A stretch of 64,000 bases of DNA from Platanthera guangdongensis (GCA_039583875.1 CM077159.1:2502812-2566811), one strand, 5' to 3'; positions 1 through 10,936 are shown, numbered from the stretch's first letter. Notes: generated by a model not told the origin, from the letters alone. A program made the numbers and translations.

Positions 1-776
1 TTATAACGATCCCGCACCCAAATCCGGAGCGGCGATGCTCCTTCCCTGCACTGTATTGATATAACCATGCAGTATAGTAATGTCACTACATCACAGGCGT
101 AGGCTCACACGGCCACACACCCCGTGCACTCAGGGCACATTCTTGGTGATCACGGTCAAAGTCTGTCGACTCATCACTGTCCCTTTGGACGGCCATAACT
201 CGTGAGCATTTGGTGTTTTTGGCCACTGCCTAAGACCCTCTATCTATGCCAACGGCAAGTGCCACATACCGTTAGGTCTCTTTACCGAACGACATATAGT
301 GGGTACGGTTCTGCCTAACCCGTTGCTCACACTGCCCTGTAAACTTAAGAACATAGGTGCGGGTCAAACTTCCCCGAGTCCCAATCCGTTTACATATCAC
401 ATAACCCAGTTATGTTCAAGTTGGCTCCCCGACCATCATGTTGGCAGAACCACGCGTCTGCCCAGTTTTCCGGGTGCACCTTGGAGTTAATACCCAAGGC
501 TCCCTGTTGCAATCTACCACGTAGAAAAACCCGAAAAACAAACATTCACACGAGTCTTCTCCAGCATTTCTGCAATGCAACATCACCGATGCAGACCAAC
601 ATGTCCGGATAGGCTTCACACACCATGCCTATGTCCTTTCTCGATTACGGACTATATATAACAGAGACTTTACATATCTACCCGAAGGAATGCCTCCAAC
701 TCATCGCAAACTCGTGGGAGAGGGCTTCCTATGCAAAAGAAGGAGAGCTTCACATGCTCAAGTAGAGAATCGTTAC

Positions 777-800
777 CCTAGCGTTCTTCCTTGTCGCCAT
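777..800 (-). other. candidate gag start exon in the A 3' LTR copy
   Basis: On the minus strand an ATG at 800 opens eight codons (beginning M-A-T-R-K) and is followed at 776-775 by a GTAACG donor-like site. The gag body of A begins at 6216 directly after a splice-acceptor-like AG and has no ATG at its start, so a spliced upstream exon would supply one. In the 5' LTR copy (9842-9865) the donor GT reads AT. This is inferred from signals only, with no transcript evidence. Confidence 0.4.
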
Positions 801-1221
801 GGAAATCTATGCGGATGAAAAGCACCGCAATCTTCGTGCCTTCGTAGATCCGAAGTAGGCTCGCAATTTGGAGTCCCGAAGCCCCCTCCAAGGACCGGAT
901 CTAGATTTCTTCTTCCTCCTTTGCTCTCCCTTCTCTCTAGAACTTAGACAGAGAACCAGGGCAGAAGATAAGGGTTTTGAAATCCTATACTCGGGTATAA
1001 CCCACTCGGGTTAACCACCAGCCGTAGGATCCCACAAAAGGGAAATGCCCTGCTTCGATCCAGGTCTGACCTGGACAAACGGGGCTAAACACCGTACGGT
1101 TCACTAAACCGAGCAGGGCACGTCCGCGACCAAACAAATTGTGTCGGGACATTTAGTCAAGATCCCGCCAAAACCCTCTGTGTCGACACTCCGCGTCGAC
1201 AGAGTCAAACACACCACAATC

Positions 1222-1440
1222 CACCCCGCACTCGACGATCGTCGAGCCAAGATCGTCGAACGCTGCCAAATCGTCGATCGCTGATCGCTGGCCTGATCGT
1301 CGAACATCGCCAGATCGTCGATCGCTGATCGCTGGCCTGTTCGACGAACGCTGCCAGATCATCGATTGCAGATCGCTGGTCTGTTCGTCGAACGCTGCCA
1401 GATCGTCGATCCCAGATCGCTAGCCTGTTCATCGAACGAA
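1222..1440. repeat. 44-bp tandem repeats rich in CGTCGA in the element A LTR
   Basis: About four to five units of roughly 44 bp, each containing TCGTCGAAC(G/A), then ATCGTCGATC, then GATCGCTGGC. The array opens with the perfect 14-bp palindrome TCGACGATCGTCGA near 1223. The same array recurs in the other LTR at about 10296-10505. The words TCGTCGA and TCGACGA are shared with LTRs of elements B, E and F. Confidence 0.85.
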
Positions 1441-1548
1441 CACGACACGCCCTGGGACACGTCCGTGACCCAAGTCGTGTACCCCTGCCAAAAACCAAAT
1501 TTGGTACAAAACACCTCCCGTCACTCTTTTGAGTTTCGGGGCATTACA

Positions 1549-1562
1549 GCTCTCCCCCTCTT
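1549..1562 (-). promoter_or_regulatory. polypurine tract of element A
   Basis: On the minus strand this reads AAGAGGGGGAGAGC and directly abuts the TGTAATG start of the LTR, the place and composition of a plus-strand primer. Just upstream (1565-1583) is the TTTCGTGGACGAAA motif, which also occurs before the 3' LTRs of B and E. Confidence 0.85.
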
Positions 1563-1639
1563 AAAAGAATTTCGTCCACGAAAATACATAAAGGAAAGAT
1601 AACTATAAAACTAAAATTTGTACCTGAGCGGAACAACTC

Positions 1640-2560
1640 CGGGTACTCATCAAGCATAGTCTGCTCTCGCTCCCAAGGGAGATCTTCTCGACCGCAATTT
1701 TCCCAACGGACCTATACCATCCTGATCTCTTTATTGCGTAGCTGCTTGACTTCCGAATCCTCAATTCGTACAGACTTGACCTTTGTCGTCAACCCACTAT
1801 CAGTCGGCACTTGATCGACCGCGATCACTTGCGTAGGCTCTTGCACCGCCTTCCGCAGCACCGATATATGGAATACATCATGTAGACCACTAAGCTCCAC
1901 TGATAGCTTCAAACGATAGGCTGCTTCGCCAACCCGCTCCAGAACCTCAAACGGCCCAAGGTACCTCGGGCTTAGCTTTTTTAATCACCGCACCCGCGAG
2001 ACACCCTTGAACAACTTGATCTTCAAGTACACCCAGTCGCCCACAACGAACTCCACGTTCCTGTGCTTGGCATTATAGTACTTCGCCTGACGGTCCTGAG
2101 CGATTAGCAACCTCTCTCGAATAGTTTGCACCAATGAAGTAGCATCTTCCCCCTCTTGACGCTTGTATAACTTTGACTCACCCGTTTCCAACCACGACAA
2201 CGACGTGTGACATCTTCTACCATATAGGGCCACGAAGGGCGCCATTTGAATACTCGCCTTGTAGCTATTGTTGTACGCAAACTCCACCAAGTATAGGTGG
2301 TCTTCCCATTGCTTTCCAAAGTCCAGGACACACATGCAGAGCATGTCTTCCATTGTCCTATTGACCCTTTTGGTCTGCCCATCCGTTTGCGGATGGAAGG
2401 CTGTGCTAAAACTCAGCTTTGTTCCCAACTTTTGCTGCACCAGCCTCCAATCATTGGACGTGAAACGCCCATCTCGGTCATTCACGATGCTGCGGGGCAC
2501 ACCATGAAGCCGCACAATATTGTCTACATACAACTTTGCCAATTTCTCAATCAGATCATC
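1640..2560 (-). pseudogene. element A integrase catalytic core C-half and C-terminal end domain (broken)
   Basis: Minus-strand remains of the Ty3/gypsy integrase that would join element cDNA to the host chromosome. Visible in order are [12 protein letters not shown] (second catalytic Asp kept), [10 protein letters not shown] (the catalytic Glu of the usual TER is Lys), YNNSYKASI, LYGRRC, the SRVR...KKLSPRY linker, LHDVFHISVLRKA, and a chromodomain-like end V-R-W-E-N-C-G...PWE with YPELF. In-frame stops lie at 1985-1987 (TGA) and 1712-1714 (TAG). A one-base frameshift near 2560 separates it from the upstream part. The V.W.NHG-like end and PELF fit chromoviruses of the Tekay/Del type; lineage assignment needs a phylogeny. 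Non-functional. Confidence 0.85.
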
Positions 2561-3843
2561 CTCTTATGCGGAATGAAATGCGACACCTTCATTAGACGAT
2601 TTACGACCACCCAAATGGCGTCGTTCCCCTTTTGCGACCTTGGCAAACCGTGCACAAAGTTAATAGTGATGTCATCGAACTTCCACTCCGGAACCGGCAA
2701 GAACTTCAAGAATCCTCCCAGTTTTTGGCACTCCTCCTTCACCAAGGCGCAAGTTTGGCAATTCGCCACGTACAGTGCCACTTCCTTCTTCAGTCCTGGC
2801 CACCAGAACAATTTCTTAACATCGCAGTACATCTTCGTGCTCCACGGGTGAATCGAGTACTTGATATGATGCGCCTCGTACAACAATTCCACCCGTAAAT
2901 TACCCACTTTGGCGACGCACAAACGATGACCGTCCTTCCAAAGTAATCCGTCCTCCACAACGAATTGGGGATTTGACCCATCCAGAGCCTCTATCATGAG
3001 TTGCTTCATGTGGACATCCATATCCAAAGCCTGCCGAATCCGATCAGCCAGGTCATATTGGACTTCAGTCCAATTCAATAATGCTTCAGCACTTGACTGC
3101 TTGTCTACACAAACGATCTCCATCGCCTCCAACTCCCGAACCAACCGCTCGTCATGGATCGATAGCCAATTGGCTTGAGCTGGGGCCCGGCAACTCAACG
3201 CGTCCGCAACCGCATTGCCCTTACCATGCACGTAGTGGATCTTGAACGTATAGTCCCCTAAGAACTCCATCCACCTACACTGCCGCATGTTAAGATCTTT
3301 ATGATCTAGCAAATATTTCAGGCTTTTATGGTCGGTATAAATATCGACCTTTACTCCATACAAGTAGTGCATCCACAGCTTCAAGGCAAAAATCACGGCT
3401 GCTAACTCCAAGTCATGGACCGAATAATTCCTCTCGTGCACTTTCAGCTGTCTCGAACCATAAGCTATCACACTTCCATGTTGCAATAGTACGCAACCCA
3501 AACCGCTGCCTGAAGAATCATTGTATATCTCAAAGCCTTCGGTCCCACTCGGCGAACTAAGAACTGGCACCGTGGTCAACCGACATTTCAACTCCTCAAA
3601 AGCTCATGCGCACTTCGGCATCCAAACGAACTTCTGCTCCTTCCTCGTTAAAGTAGTGAGAGGTAACGCTATCCGCGAGAAGTTCTCCACGAAGCGCCTA
3701 TAATAGCCGGCAAGCCCCAAAAAGCTCCGGACTTCCGCTACCGTAGAAAGCTCAGGCCACTCTCGTATCGCAACAATCGTTTCCGGATCCACTGCAATAC
3801 CTTCCCCACTCACTATATGGCCGAGGAACGCCACTGAGGACAA
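2551..3843 (-). pseudogene. element A reverse transcriptase end, RNase H and integrase N-terminus (broken)
   Basis: Middle of the A polyprotein. 3607-3843 holds the RT connection ([24 protein letters not shown]). A TGA at 3604-3606 interrupts it before the RNase H part (IYNDSSGSGLG, YTDHKSLKYLL, VADALSC). The integrase zinc-binding region follows (HPWSTKMY, CQTCALVKEEC), then FDDITINFVHGLP. Relatives in this window have MDFVHGLP, so the first catalytic Asp is Asn here. The frame closes at 2551 with a TGA right after a frameshift. With the Glu-to-Lys change downstream, two of the three DDE residues are gone. Confidence 0.88.
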
Positions 3844-3844
3844 C

Positions 3845-4993
3845 CAAAACTCACATTTGGAGAACTGGCATATAGTTGATTCCTCCTCAGTGTCTCCAAC
3901 ACCAAATGAAGATGCTTGAAGTGATCTTCCTCACTTTGCGAGTACACCAAAATGTCGACGATGAGGACGATCACAAAATTGTCCAAGTACTCTCTGAAGG
4001 TCCTGTTCATCAAATCCATGAACACTGACGGCGCATTAGTCAGCCCAAATGGCATGACCGTAAACTCGTAATGCCCGTATCTCGTACTGAACGCTGTCTT
4101 CAGGATATCACTATCCCTTATTCGCAGCTGATAGTACCCGGACTTGAGGTCCAACTTTGAGTATACCGTCGACCCGACTAACTGATCGAATAGATCGTCA
4201 TTAAGGGGGATCGGGTACTTGTTCTTTTCCGCCAACTTGTTCAATTCTCGGTAATCAATACAAAGCCTTAAGCTTTCGTCCTTCTTCTTAACAAAGAGGA
4301 CCGGTGCGCTCCAAGGCGAAGAACTTGGACGCACATACCCTTGCTCCAACAACTCTTGCAATTGAACCTTCAGCTCCGCCATTTCCTTAGGCGCTAGCCG
4401 ATACGGAGAGCGTGACACAGGCTTTGCACCTGGTACGAGCTCTATCGTGAAATCTATCTCTCGCTGCGGCGGGGCTCCAGGAAGATCGCTAGGGAACACA
4501 TCAGGGTACTCCGATACCACTGAAATACTGTCCAACGCGGGCTTAGGTTTTGCAACCTCCACTAGTGTAAAGAACTGTTCTGCACCGGCACGAACTGCCT
4601 TCACCACCTGAAGAGCAGACATCAATGTCTTGCTCAACCCCTTCAAGCCCGTGAAAGTCGTCTCACGACCTGCTCCTAGCTTGACTTCCTTGCTACAGCA
4701 ATCAATATAGGCTCGCTGCTCCGAGAGCCAGTCCATGCCAAATATAACGTCAAATTCCACTAACGGCAACAACGACACTTTCAAATGGAACTCCTGACTC
4801 CCAATACGAATCTTCACGCCACAGATTCTATCCCCGCGCATCGAACACCCATTAGGCAACAATACATCCAACTTGTCCTTCGCCATCAAAAAAGGTACTC
4901 CGATGCGAGATATGAATTCTTCGGACAAAAAGGAGTGTGAAGCTCTCGTATCGAAGAGTGCTCTTGCCAGATTTTCACAAATCAAAACAAATC
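3845..4993 (-). pseudogene. element A protease and reverse transcriptase (broken)
   Basis: Starts at 4993, immediately after a splice-acceptor-like AG. It holds an aspartic protease ([11 protein letters not shown]; the active-site DTGA reads DTRA), [10 protein letters not shown], the conserved [11 protein letters not shown] linker, and RT motifs [22 protein letters not shown] and [10 protein letters not shown]. The polymerase active site of relatives, FIDD, reads LIVD here, so one catalytic Asp is lost. A one-base deletion near 3868 puts the rest in another frame (frame closes at 3813). Minus strand, second half of the gag-pol unit; copies RNA into cDNA in a working element, inactive here. 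Confidence 0.9.
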
Positions 4994-5069
4994 CTAAACA
5001 AGCAGTGGTAAGGTAACATGTGCATAACAAGTATTTAAAATATTAACTTGCTATAAATTTAAACTTTAC
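4994..5069 (-). other. candidate gag-pro intron of element A (76 nt)
   Basis: Minus-strand GTAAAG donor at 5069 and TTTAG acceptor at 4995-4994. The split codon is Gly in phase 1 (G at 5070, GA from 4993). Read through, the gag frame meets TAA three codons on (GGT AAA GTT TAA). Removal joins the gag frame to the protease frame. Introns at the matching site occur in B and E (76, 95 and 93 nt). Confidence 0.65.
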
Positions 5070-6216
5070 CTGTCACCACATCTGCCTGTTTGATGGCCTC
5101 CGGTTGGCCAAGATTGTAAACCCTCGGTTGGGCCGGAGCATAATGGGATGTGGTCGACTCCACTGCCTTGTCGTTCTCTTTGTAAGTGGCTCCCGACTTC
5201 CTCTCGGACTTGGGACGTCCGCTCCAGCAATCGCGGGAAAAGTGCCCTGGCTTTCTACAAGTAAAGCATGCACTCGGGGTACGACCCGTAGTCGCCCCAG
5301 AAGCACCAGGAGAAGGAGCTAGACCCGAAGTCCTAGCCATCTTAGCCCACCTTCAGTACGCAGGCTTTGAGTTAGCCGGCACCTTGAACTCAGACTTCTT
5401 ATCAGCAAGGCTTTTCTTTGCTTGTACATTCTTTATGTCCTTCTACAAGGACCAGACTGTGTTGACCAGGGTCAAGAATCCCTGCGTCATAGGCCCCGAC
5501 ACTAGTAACCTCAATTCATCTCTCAACCCTTCATAGAATCGATTCGTCTTGTTCAACTCATCCACGATGGTGGAGCTAGCATACCGACTCAATCGATTAA
5601 ACTCATGGAGATATTCATCCACGCTACTGTCTCCTTGAACCAACTTCAGGAACTCATTCTCCAATGCTATCCTCTGCACCGAAGGGAGGTACCTAGCCAA
5701 GAACAGACTCGAGAACTCTTCAATCAAGACGTCTGTAAGTTGCCTACCGCTCAAGTGATAAAGCTCCAAGCCTTCCCACCACAATCTCGCTTCACCGTCC
5801 AGAAGGAGCGTAGCAATAGTGGTCATTTGCCATTCTTCCGTCTCCGTCGCTGTCAGGACTCTCTTCACCCTGGAGAGCCAGTCTTCAGCTTGAGATGGGG
5901 TTCCTAACCCCAAGAATATAGGAGGATTGAAGCTCATAACATGTTTGAGCTGTCTCTCGGTTGCCCTCCTCGGCACCAACGGTTCCTCCACAACCTGATC
6001 CACCCTTCTCTGCTCAGCCGCTTGCAGTGGTACCTGCTCCATCGCAGGAGCGGGCTGCTGCATCTGCCTTGCAGGGTGAGCATTGATCATGGCAAATAGT
6101 GCTTCGGCCACCAATCGAATGGTCTCAGCTGATGGAGGTGTTGTAGGAGCATTATTTGGCGCACTGCTAGCCTCAAAAACTCGACGTTCTGACAGCCCCG
6201 CACCGCTTCTGGTCAC
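5070..6216 (-). pseudogene. element A gag (two internal stops)
   Basis: Nucleocapsid/capsid polyprotein that would package the RNA. It reads minus from a GTG at 6216 that directly follows a CCACTTTAG acceptor-like sequence; there is no ATG there. The capsid (retrotrans_gag type) region has FNPPIFLGLGTPSQAEDWL, LLLDGEARLWWEGL, FLARYLPSVQR, DEYLHEFNRLSRYA and RFYEGLRDELR. A basic tail has one CCHC zinc knuckle, CFTCRKPGHFSRDC. Stops in the same frame are TAG at 5443-5445 and TGA near 5359. The gag frame ends in the intron at 5059. Confidence 0.88.
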
Positions 6217-6370
6217 CTAAAGTGGTACAAAACACCATTAAGTGACCAAACAAAATTGCAAACAGTAATTATAGGTACGCGCAGGTTCCCCAGACACGTG
6301 TATTTTCATTCCTAAGTTGACATTCATGGGTTCTTTTGTTGTTATAACGAAGATGCATAAACATATGCTC

Positions 6371-6400
6371 ACCACCCCTTAAAAAGAATTCGCCCACGAA
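6371..6400 (-). other. pre-PPT-like motif next to the primer site of A
   Basis: On the minus strand a TTCGTGGGCGAA-type motif followed by CTTTTTAAGGGGTGG closely resembles the sequence before the 3' LTR of this element (1558-1583). It lies about 30 nt downstream of the primer site, upstream of gag, where such a motif is not expected. Confidence 0.5.
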
Positions 6401-6426
6401 TTCATTTAAGCCTGACCGAAACCAGT

Positions 6427-6438
6427 AGTCTGATACCA
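6427..6438 (-). promoter_or_regulatory. primer binding site of element A (initiator tRNA-Met type)
   Basis: Minus strand TGGTATCAGACT, two bases from the end of the 5' LTR. The first ten bases match the complement of the plant initiator tRNA-Met 3' end (TGGTATCAGAGC). Confidence 0.85.
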
Positions 6439-7653
6439 AATCTTAACACCCCATATCCGTCGCATAGCATATAACAGTAGGTTCGGCCGGGGCCCGATGC
6501 CATATACCACAGACAGACCGGAAGGTTACTCAATGGAAACCATCCAACCATTCCAACGTCCTACACAGAGTCATTCTAGCAGAAGCAGTTTTATTAGTTG
6601 CAATAAAAAGAACCCAGCAAAAATAGCATGAATGTCCACTAAATAATCCCAAAGGAATGAAGTACAAATACACAAGTTCTGGCCTTAAGGCCTTTCAACA
6701 CTTTGCTCAATTTAAATGTTTTCCAAACTTCGGCATGCAGGCCGACCATACATGAATAAAAGAAAACAACCGAAAATTAGTCCTTCGAGGGCCAGCACAG
6801 TAACTTGGGCTTTAGCCCGCTATTGACCGCTCGGTCCAGCAGCACCTGCAAGCACAATCCACCGCACGTTGGCAAACAAAAGCAACGGTCAACAATGCTG
6901 ACCAAATTATAACGATCCCGCCCCCAAATCTGTGGCGGCGATGCTCCTTCCCTGTACTTTATTAGTATAACCAAGCAGTATAGTAATGTCACTACATCAT
7001 AGGCGTAGGCTCACACGGCCACACACCCCGTGCACTCAGGGCACATTCTTGGTGATCACGGTCAAAGTCCGCCGACTCACCCCCGTCCCTTTGGACGGCC
7101 ATAACTCGTGAGAATTTGGTCTTTCTGGCCACTGTCTAAGACCCTCTATCTATTCCAATGGCAAGTGCCACGTACCGTTAGGTCTCTTTACCGAACGACA
7201 TAGAGCGGGTATGGTTCCGCCTAACCCATTGCTCACACCGCCCTATCAACTTAAGAAAATAGGCGCGGGTCAAACTTCCCCGAGTCCCAATCCATTTACA
7301 CATCACATAACCCAGTTATGTTCAAGTTGGCTCCCCGGCCATCATGTTGGCAGAACCACGCGTCTGCCCAGTTTTCCGGGTGCACCTTGGAGTTAATCCC
7401 CAAGGCTCCCTATTACAATCTACCTCATAGAAAAACACGAAAAACAAACATTCACACGGAGTCTTCTCCGGCATTTATGCAATGCAACATCACCGATCCA
7501 GACCGACATGTCCGGTCAGGCTTCACACACCATGCCTATGTCCGTTCTCGATTACGGACTCTATACAACGGGGACTTTACATATATACCTGAAGGAACGC
7601 CTCGAACTCACCGCAAACTCGCGGGAGCAGGCTTTCTATGCAAAAGAAGGAGA

Positions 7654-9816
7654 GCTTCTGATGCAGTGACCCAGATCCGACCCACTCTGTCGACCAGGCC
7701 TCGCACCTGGACTAGCCAGAGGCCCATGTCTAGTGGCCCACTACCGGGCCCACCAAGGCGTCACACCATGTCGTCCCTTTTATCAGGCCCGCGGGCCGTA
7801 CACCCCAACCCATCTCCGGGCCCAACCATAGGCGCACGGTAGGTTGTTGAGGCCAGGTCTCGATCCCTTGACCTCCTTGATAAAGAGCTTTCAGGCAAGC
7901 TCTCATCAACCAACTGATCCGTGGCTCAGTTGGTTGATGAGAGCTTGCCTGAAAGCACTTTATTAAGGAGGTCAGGAGATCGAGACATAGCCTCAACAAC
8001 CTACCATGCGCCTGTGGTTGGGCCCGGAGATGGGTTGCGGTGTACGACCCACGGGCCTGATAAATGGGACGCCATGGTGTGACGCCTTGGTGGGCCCTGC
8101 AGTGGGCCGCTAGACGTGGGCCTCTGGCTAGTCCAGGTGCGAGGCCTGGTCGACAGAGCGGGTCAGCTCTTGGTCACTGCATCATAAAAGTGCACTTTAA
8201 TAATGCAGTGACCCAGAGCCGACCCGCTCTGTCGACCAGGCCTCGCACCTGGACTAGCCAGAGGCCCACGTCTAGCGGCCCACTGTCGGGCCCACCAAGG
8301 CGTCACACCATGGCGTCCCTTTTATCAGGCCCGCGGGCCGTACACCCCAACCCATCTCCGGGACCAACCATAGGCGCACGGTAGGTTGTTGAGGCCAGGT
8401 CTCGATCCCCTGACCTCCTTGATAAAGAGCTTTCAGGCAAGCTCTCATCAACCAACTGATCCGTGGCTCAGTTGGTTGATGAGAGCTTTCCTGAAAGCTC
8501 TTTATCAAGGAGGTCAGGGGATCGAGACCTGGCCTCAACAACCTACCGTGCGCCTGTGGTTGGGCCCGGAGATGGGTTGGGGTGTACGACCCGCAGGCCT
8601 GATAAAAGAGACGCCATGGTGTGACGCCTTGGTGGGCCCGGCAGTGGGCCGCCAGACCTGGGCCTCTGGCTAGTCCAGGTGCGAGGCCTGGTCGACCGAG
8701 CGGGTCGGCTCTGGGTCACTGCATCATAAAAGTGCACTTTTATGATGCAGTGACCCAGAGCCGACCGGCTCTGTCGACCAGGCCTCGCACCTGGACTAGC
8801 CAGAGGGCCACATCTAGCGGCCCACTGTCGGGCCCACCAAGGCATCACACCATGGCATCCCTTTTATCAGGCCCGCGGGTCGTACACCCCAACCCATCTC
8901 CGGGCCCAACCACAGGCGCACGGTAGGTTTTTGAGGCCAGGTCTCGATCCCCTGACCTCCTTGATAAAGAACTTTCAGGCAAGCTCTCATCAACCAACTG
9001 ATCCGTTGGCTCAGTTAGTTGATGAGAGCTTGCATGAAAGCTCTTTATCTAGGAGGTCAGGGGATCGAGACCTGGCCTCAACAACCTACCATGCGCCTGT
9101 GGTTGGGCCCGGATATGGGTTGGGGTGTACGGCCTGCGGGCCTGATAAAAGGGACGCCATGGTGTGACGCCTTGGTGGGCCCAGAAGTGGGCCGCTAGAC
9201 ATGGGCCTCTGGCTAGTCCAGGTGCGAGGCCTGGTTGACAGAGCGGGTCGGCTCTGGGTCACTCCATCATAAAAGTGCACTTTTATGATGTAGTGACCCA
9301 GAGCCGACCCGCTCTGTCGACCAGGCCTCGCACCTGGACTAGCCAGAGGCCCATGTCTAGAGGCCCACTGCTGGGCCCACCATGGCGTCACACCATGGCG
9401 TCCCTTTTATCAGGCTCGCAGGCCGTACACCCCAACCCATCTCCGCGCCCAACCATAGGCGCACGGTAGGTTGTTGAGGCTAGGTCTCGATCCCCTGAGC
9501 TCCTTGATAAAGAGCTTTCAGGCAAGCTCTCATCAACCAACTGAGCCACGGATCAGTTGGTTGATGAGAGCTTGCATGAAAGCTCTTTATCAAGGAGGTC
9601 AGGGGATCGAGACCTGGCCTCAACAACCTACCTTGCGCCTGTGGTTGGGCCCGGATATGGGTTGGGCTGTACGGCCTATGGGCCTGATAAAAGGGAAGCC
9701 ATGGTGTGACGCCTTGGTGGGCCCGACAGTGGGCCGCTAGATGTGGGCCTCTGGCTAGTCCAGGTGCGAGGCCTTGTCAATAGAGCGGGTCGGCTCTGGG
9801 TCACTGCATCAGCTTC
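7654..9816. mobile_element. foldback-like concatemer of four palindromes with 5-bp target duplication
   Basis: The insertion is 7659-9811 (2153 bp), flanked by GCTTC at 7654-7658 and 9812-9816; the other LTR shows the empty site near 750. Ends are TGATGCAGTGACCCA and its complement. Inside are four tandem units of about 535-543 bp, each a near-perfect palindrome of two arms of about 260 bp around a short centre (about 7920, 8463, 9006, 9546). Units are joined by the smaller palindrome TAAAAGTGCACTTTTA (centres 8192, 8734, 9277). The centre of unit 4 is the reverse complement of those in units 1-3. There is no transposase; open frames here are shadows of the repeat. A non-autonomous foldback/MITE-type element is the best guess. 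Confidence 0.85.
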
Positions 9817-9841
9817 ACATGCTCAAGTAGAGAATCATTAT

Positions 9842-9865
9842 CCTAGAATTCTTCCTCGGAGCCAT
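9842..9865 (-). other. candidate gag start exon in the A 5' LTR
   Basis: An ATG at 9865 on the minus strand opens M-A-P-R-K-N-S-R. The donor that follows in the other LTR (GTAACG) here reads ATAATG, so splicing would be lost. The four-palindrome insertion begins about 30 bp further along, inside the predicted intron. Confidence 0.35.
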
Positions 9866-10295
9866 GGAAATCTACGCGGATGAAAAGCACCGCAATCTCC
9901 TTGCCTTCGTAGATCTAAAGTCGGCTCACAATTTGGAGTCCCGAAGCACCCTCCAAGGACCGTATCCAGATTTCTTCTTCCTCCTTTACTCTCCCTTCTC
10001 TCTAGAACATAGACAGAGAACCAGCGGCAGAAGATAAGGGCTTTGAAACCCTATACTCGGGTATAATCCACTCGGATTAACCACCAGCCATCGGATCCCA
10101 CAAAAGGGAAATGCATGGCTTCGATCCAGGTCTGACCTAGACAAACGGGGATAAACAACGCACGGTTCACTAACCAGAGTAGGACACGTCCGCAACCAAT
10201 CAAATTGTGTCGGTTCATTTAGTCAAGATCCCGCCAAAAACCTCTGTGTCAACACTCCGCGTTGACAGAGTCAAACACACCACAATCTGCCCCGT

Positions 10296-10505
10296 GCTCG
10301 ACGATCATTGAGCAAAGATCGTCGAACGCTGCCAAATCGTCGATTGCTGATCGCTGGCATGATCGTCGAACATCTCCAGATCGTCGATCACTGATCGCTG
10401 GCCTGTTCTTCGAACGCAGCCAGATCGTCGATCACAGATCGATGGCCTGGTCGTCGAACGCTGCCAAATCGTTGATCCCATATCGCTGGCCTGTTCGTCG
10501 AACGA
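10296..10505. repeat. CGTCGA tandem repeats, right LTR of A
   Basis: Counterpart of 1222-1440, with the same roughly 44-bp units diverged at many CG sites (for example TCATTG and TCGTTG in place of TCGTCG). Confidence 0.8.
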
Positions 10506-10615
10506 ACACGACACGCCCTAGGACACGCCTGTGACCCAGGCCGTGTACCCCCTGCGAAAAACCAAATTTGCTATAAAACGCCTCCTGTCGCTCTTTTGAG
10601 TTTCGGGGCATTACA

Positions 10616-10826
10616 GAAGGCCTCCAGAATGGCTGTCAAAGTTTGCCCCACCTCCGAATGTAGAAACAGAGTGGGAGCAGGTGGAGGTGGTGCAACATTC
10701 GGAGTTTGTTGGGCTCCGCCCTGCGGTGTAGGATGTGTCGGGGGCTGCATATCAAAGGCCACTTGTAAGAAATTGACCCCAAACCTTGTTAAAAGTGGGC
10801 AATTACATGTGATCCCCAATATGGGC
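10616..10826 (-). pseudogene. N-terminal gag fragment of gypsy element C
   Basis: On the minus strand this gives the start of a gag: a Pro-rich leader (PPTHPTPQGG) and VGQTLTAILEAF, closely matching LGQTLTAILNAF of the gag of element B. It is cut at 10615/10616 by the LTR of element A. The rest of C lies left of the window. A start at the ATG near 10826, or an exon beginning after the GATATGCAG at about 10750, are both possible. Confidence 0.8.
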
Positions 10827-10921
10827 ACACCACAGCTTTCGCTTCTTAGTTTGTCCCCAAAATAAACTCGAGCGGTGGTGACACAAGGTTAGTGGACTTT
10901 TACTCTTCCGATCGAGGTTTC

Positions 10922-10933
10922 CCTCTGATACCA
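10922..10933 (-). promoter_or_regulatory. primer binding site of element C
   Basis: Minus strand TGGTATCAGAGG, three bases from the LTR end at 10937; eleven of twelve bases match the initiator tRNA-Met complement. Confidence 0.85.
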
Positions 10934-10936
10934 GTT

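Larger units (their letters stand above)
1..1548 (-). mobile_element. 3' LTR of gypsy element A (left-truncated by window)
   Basis: This matches 6907-10615 collinearly once the 2153-bp insertion in that copy is removed (1548 versus 1551 bp), so the two form an LTR pair. The element reads on the minus strand: the LTR starts at 1548 with TGTAATGCC and is preceded by a purine-rich tract. About 460 bp of its far end lie outside the window. The U3 start carries a GACACG/CGTG-rich stretch (1438-1495) and tandem CGTCGA repeats (about 1222-1440). Left and right copies differ at many positions, so the insertion is not recent. Confidence 0.9.
6441..10615 (-). mobile_element. 5' LTR of element A, interrupted by a palindrome concatemer
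   Basis: Right partner of 1-1548. It ends on the plus strand at ...TTACA 10615, so the minus-strand LTR starts TGTAATG. Without the 2153-bp insertion and its 5-bp duplication it is about 2.0 kb. The inner end near 6441 reads TCTTAAC on the plus strand rather than a clean TG. The flank beyond 10615 is gag of element C, so A inserted into C. Its own target duplication cannot be checked because the other end is outside the window. Confidence 0.88.

Noticed and set aside
7318..9740. Several 60-175 codon frames on both strands in the palindrome concatemer
   Set aside because: They mirror each other across inverted arms and match no family; shadows of the repeat.
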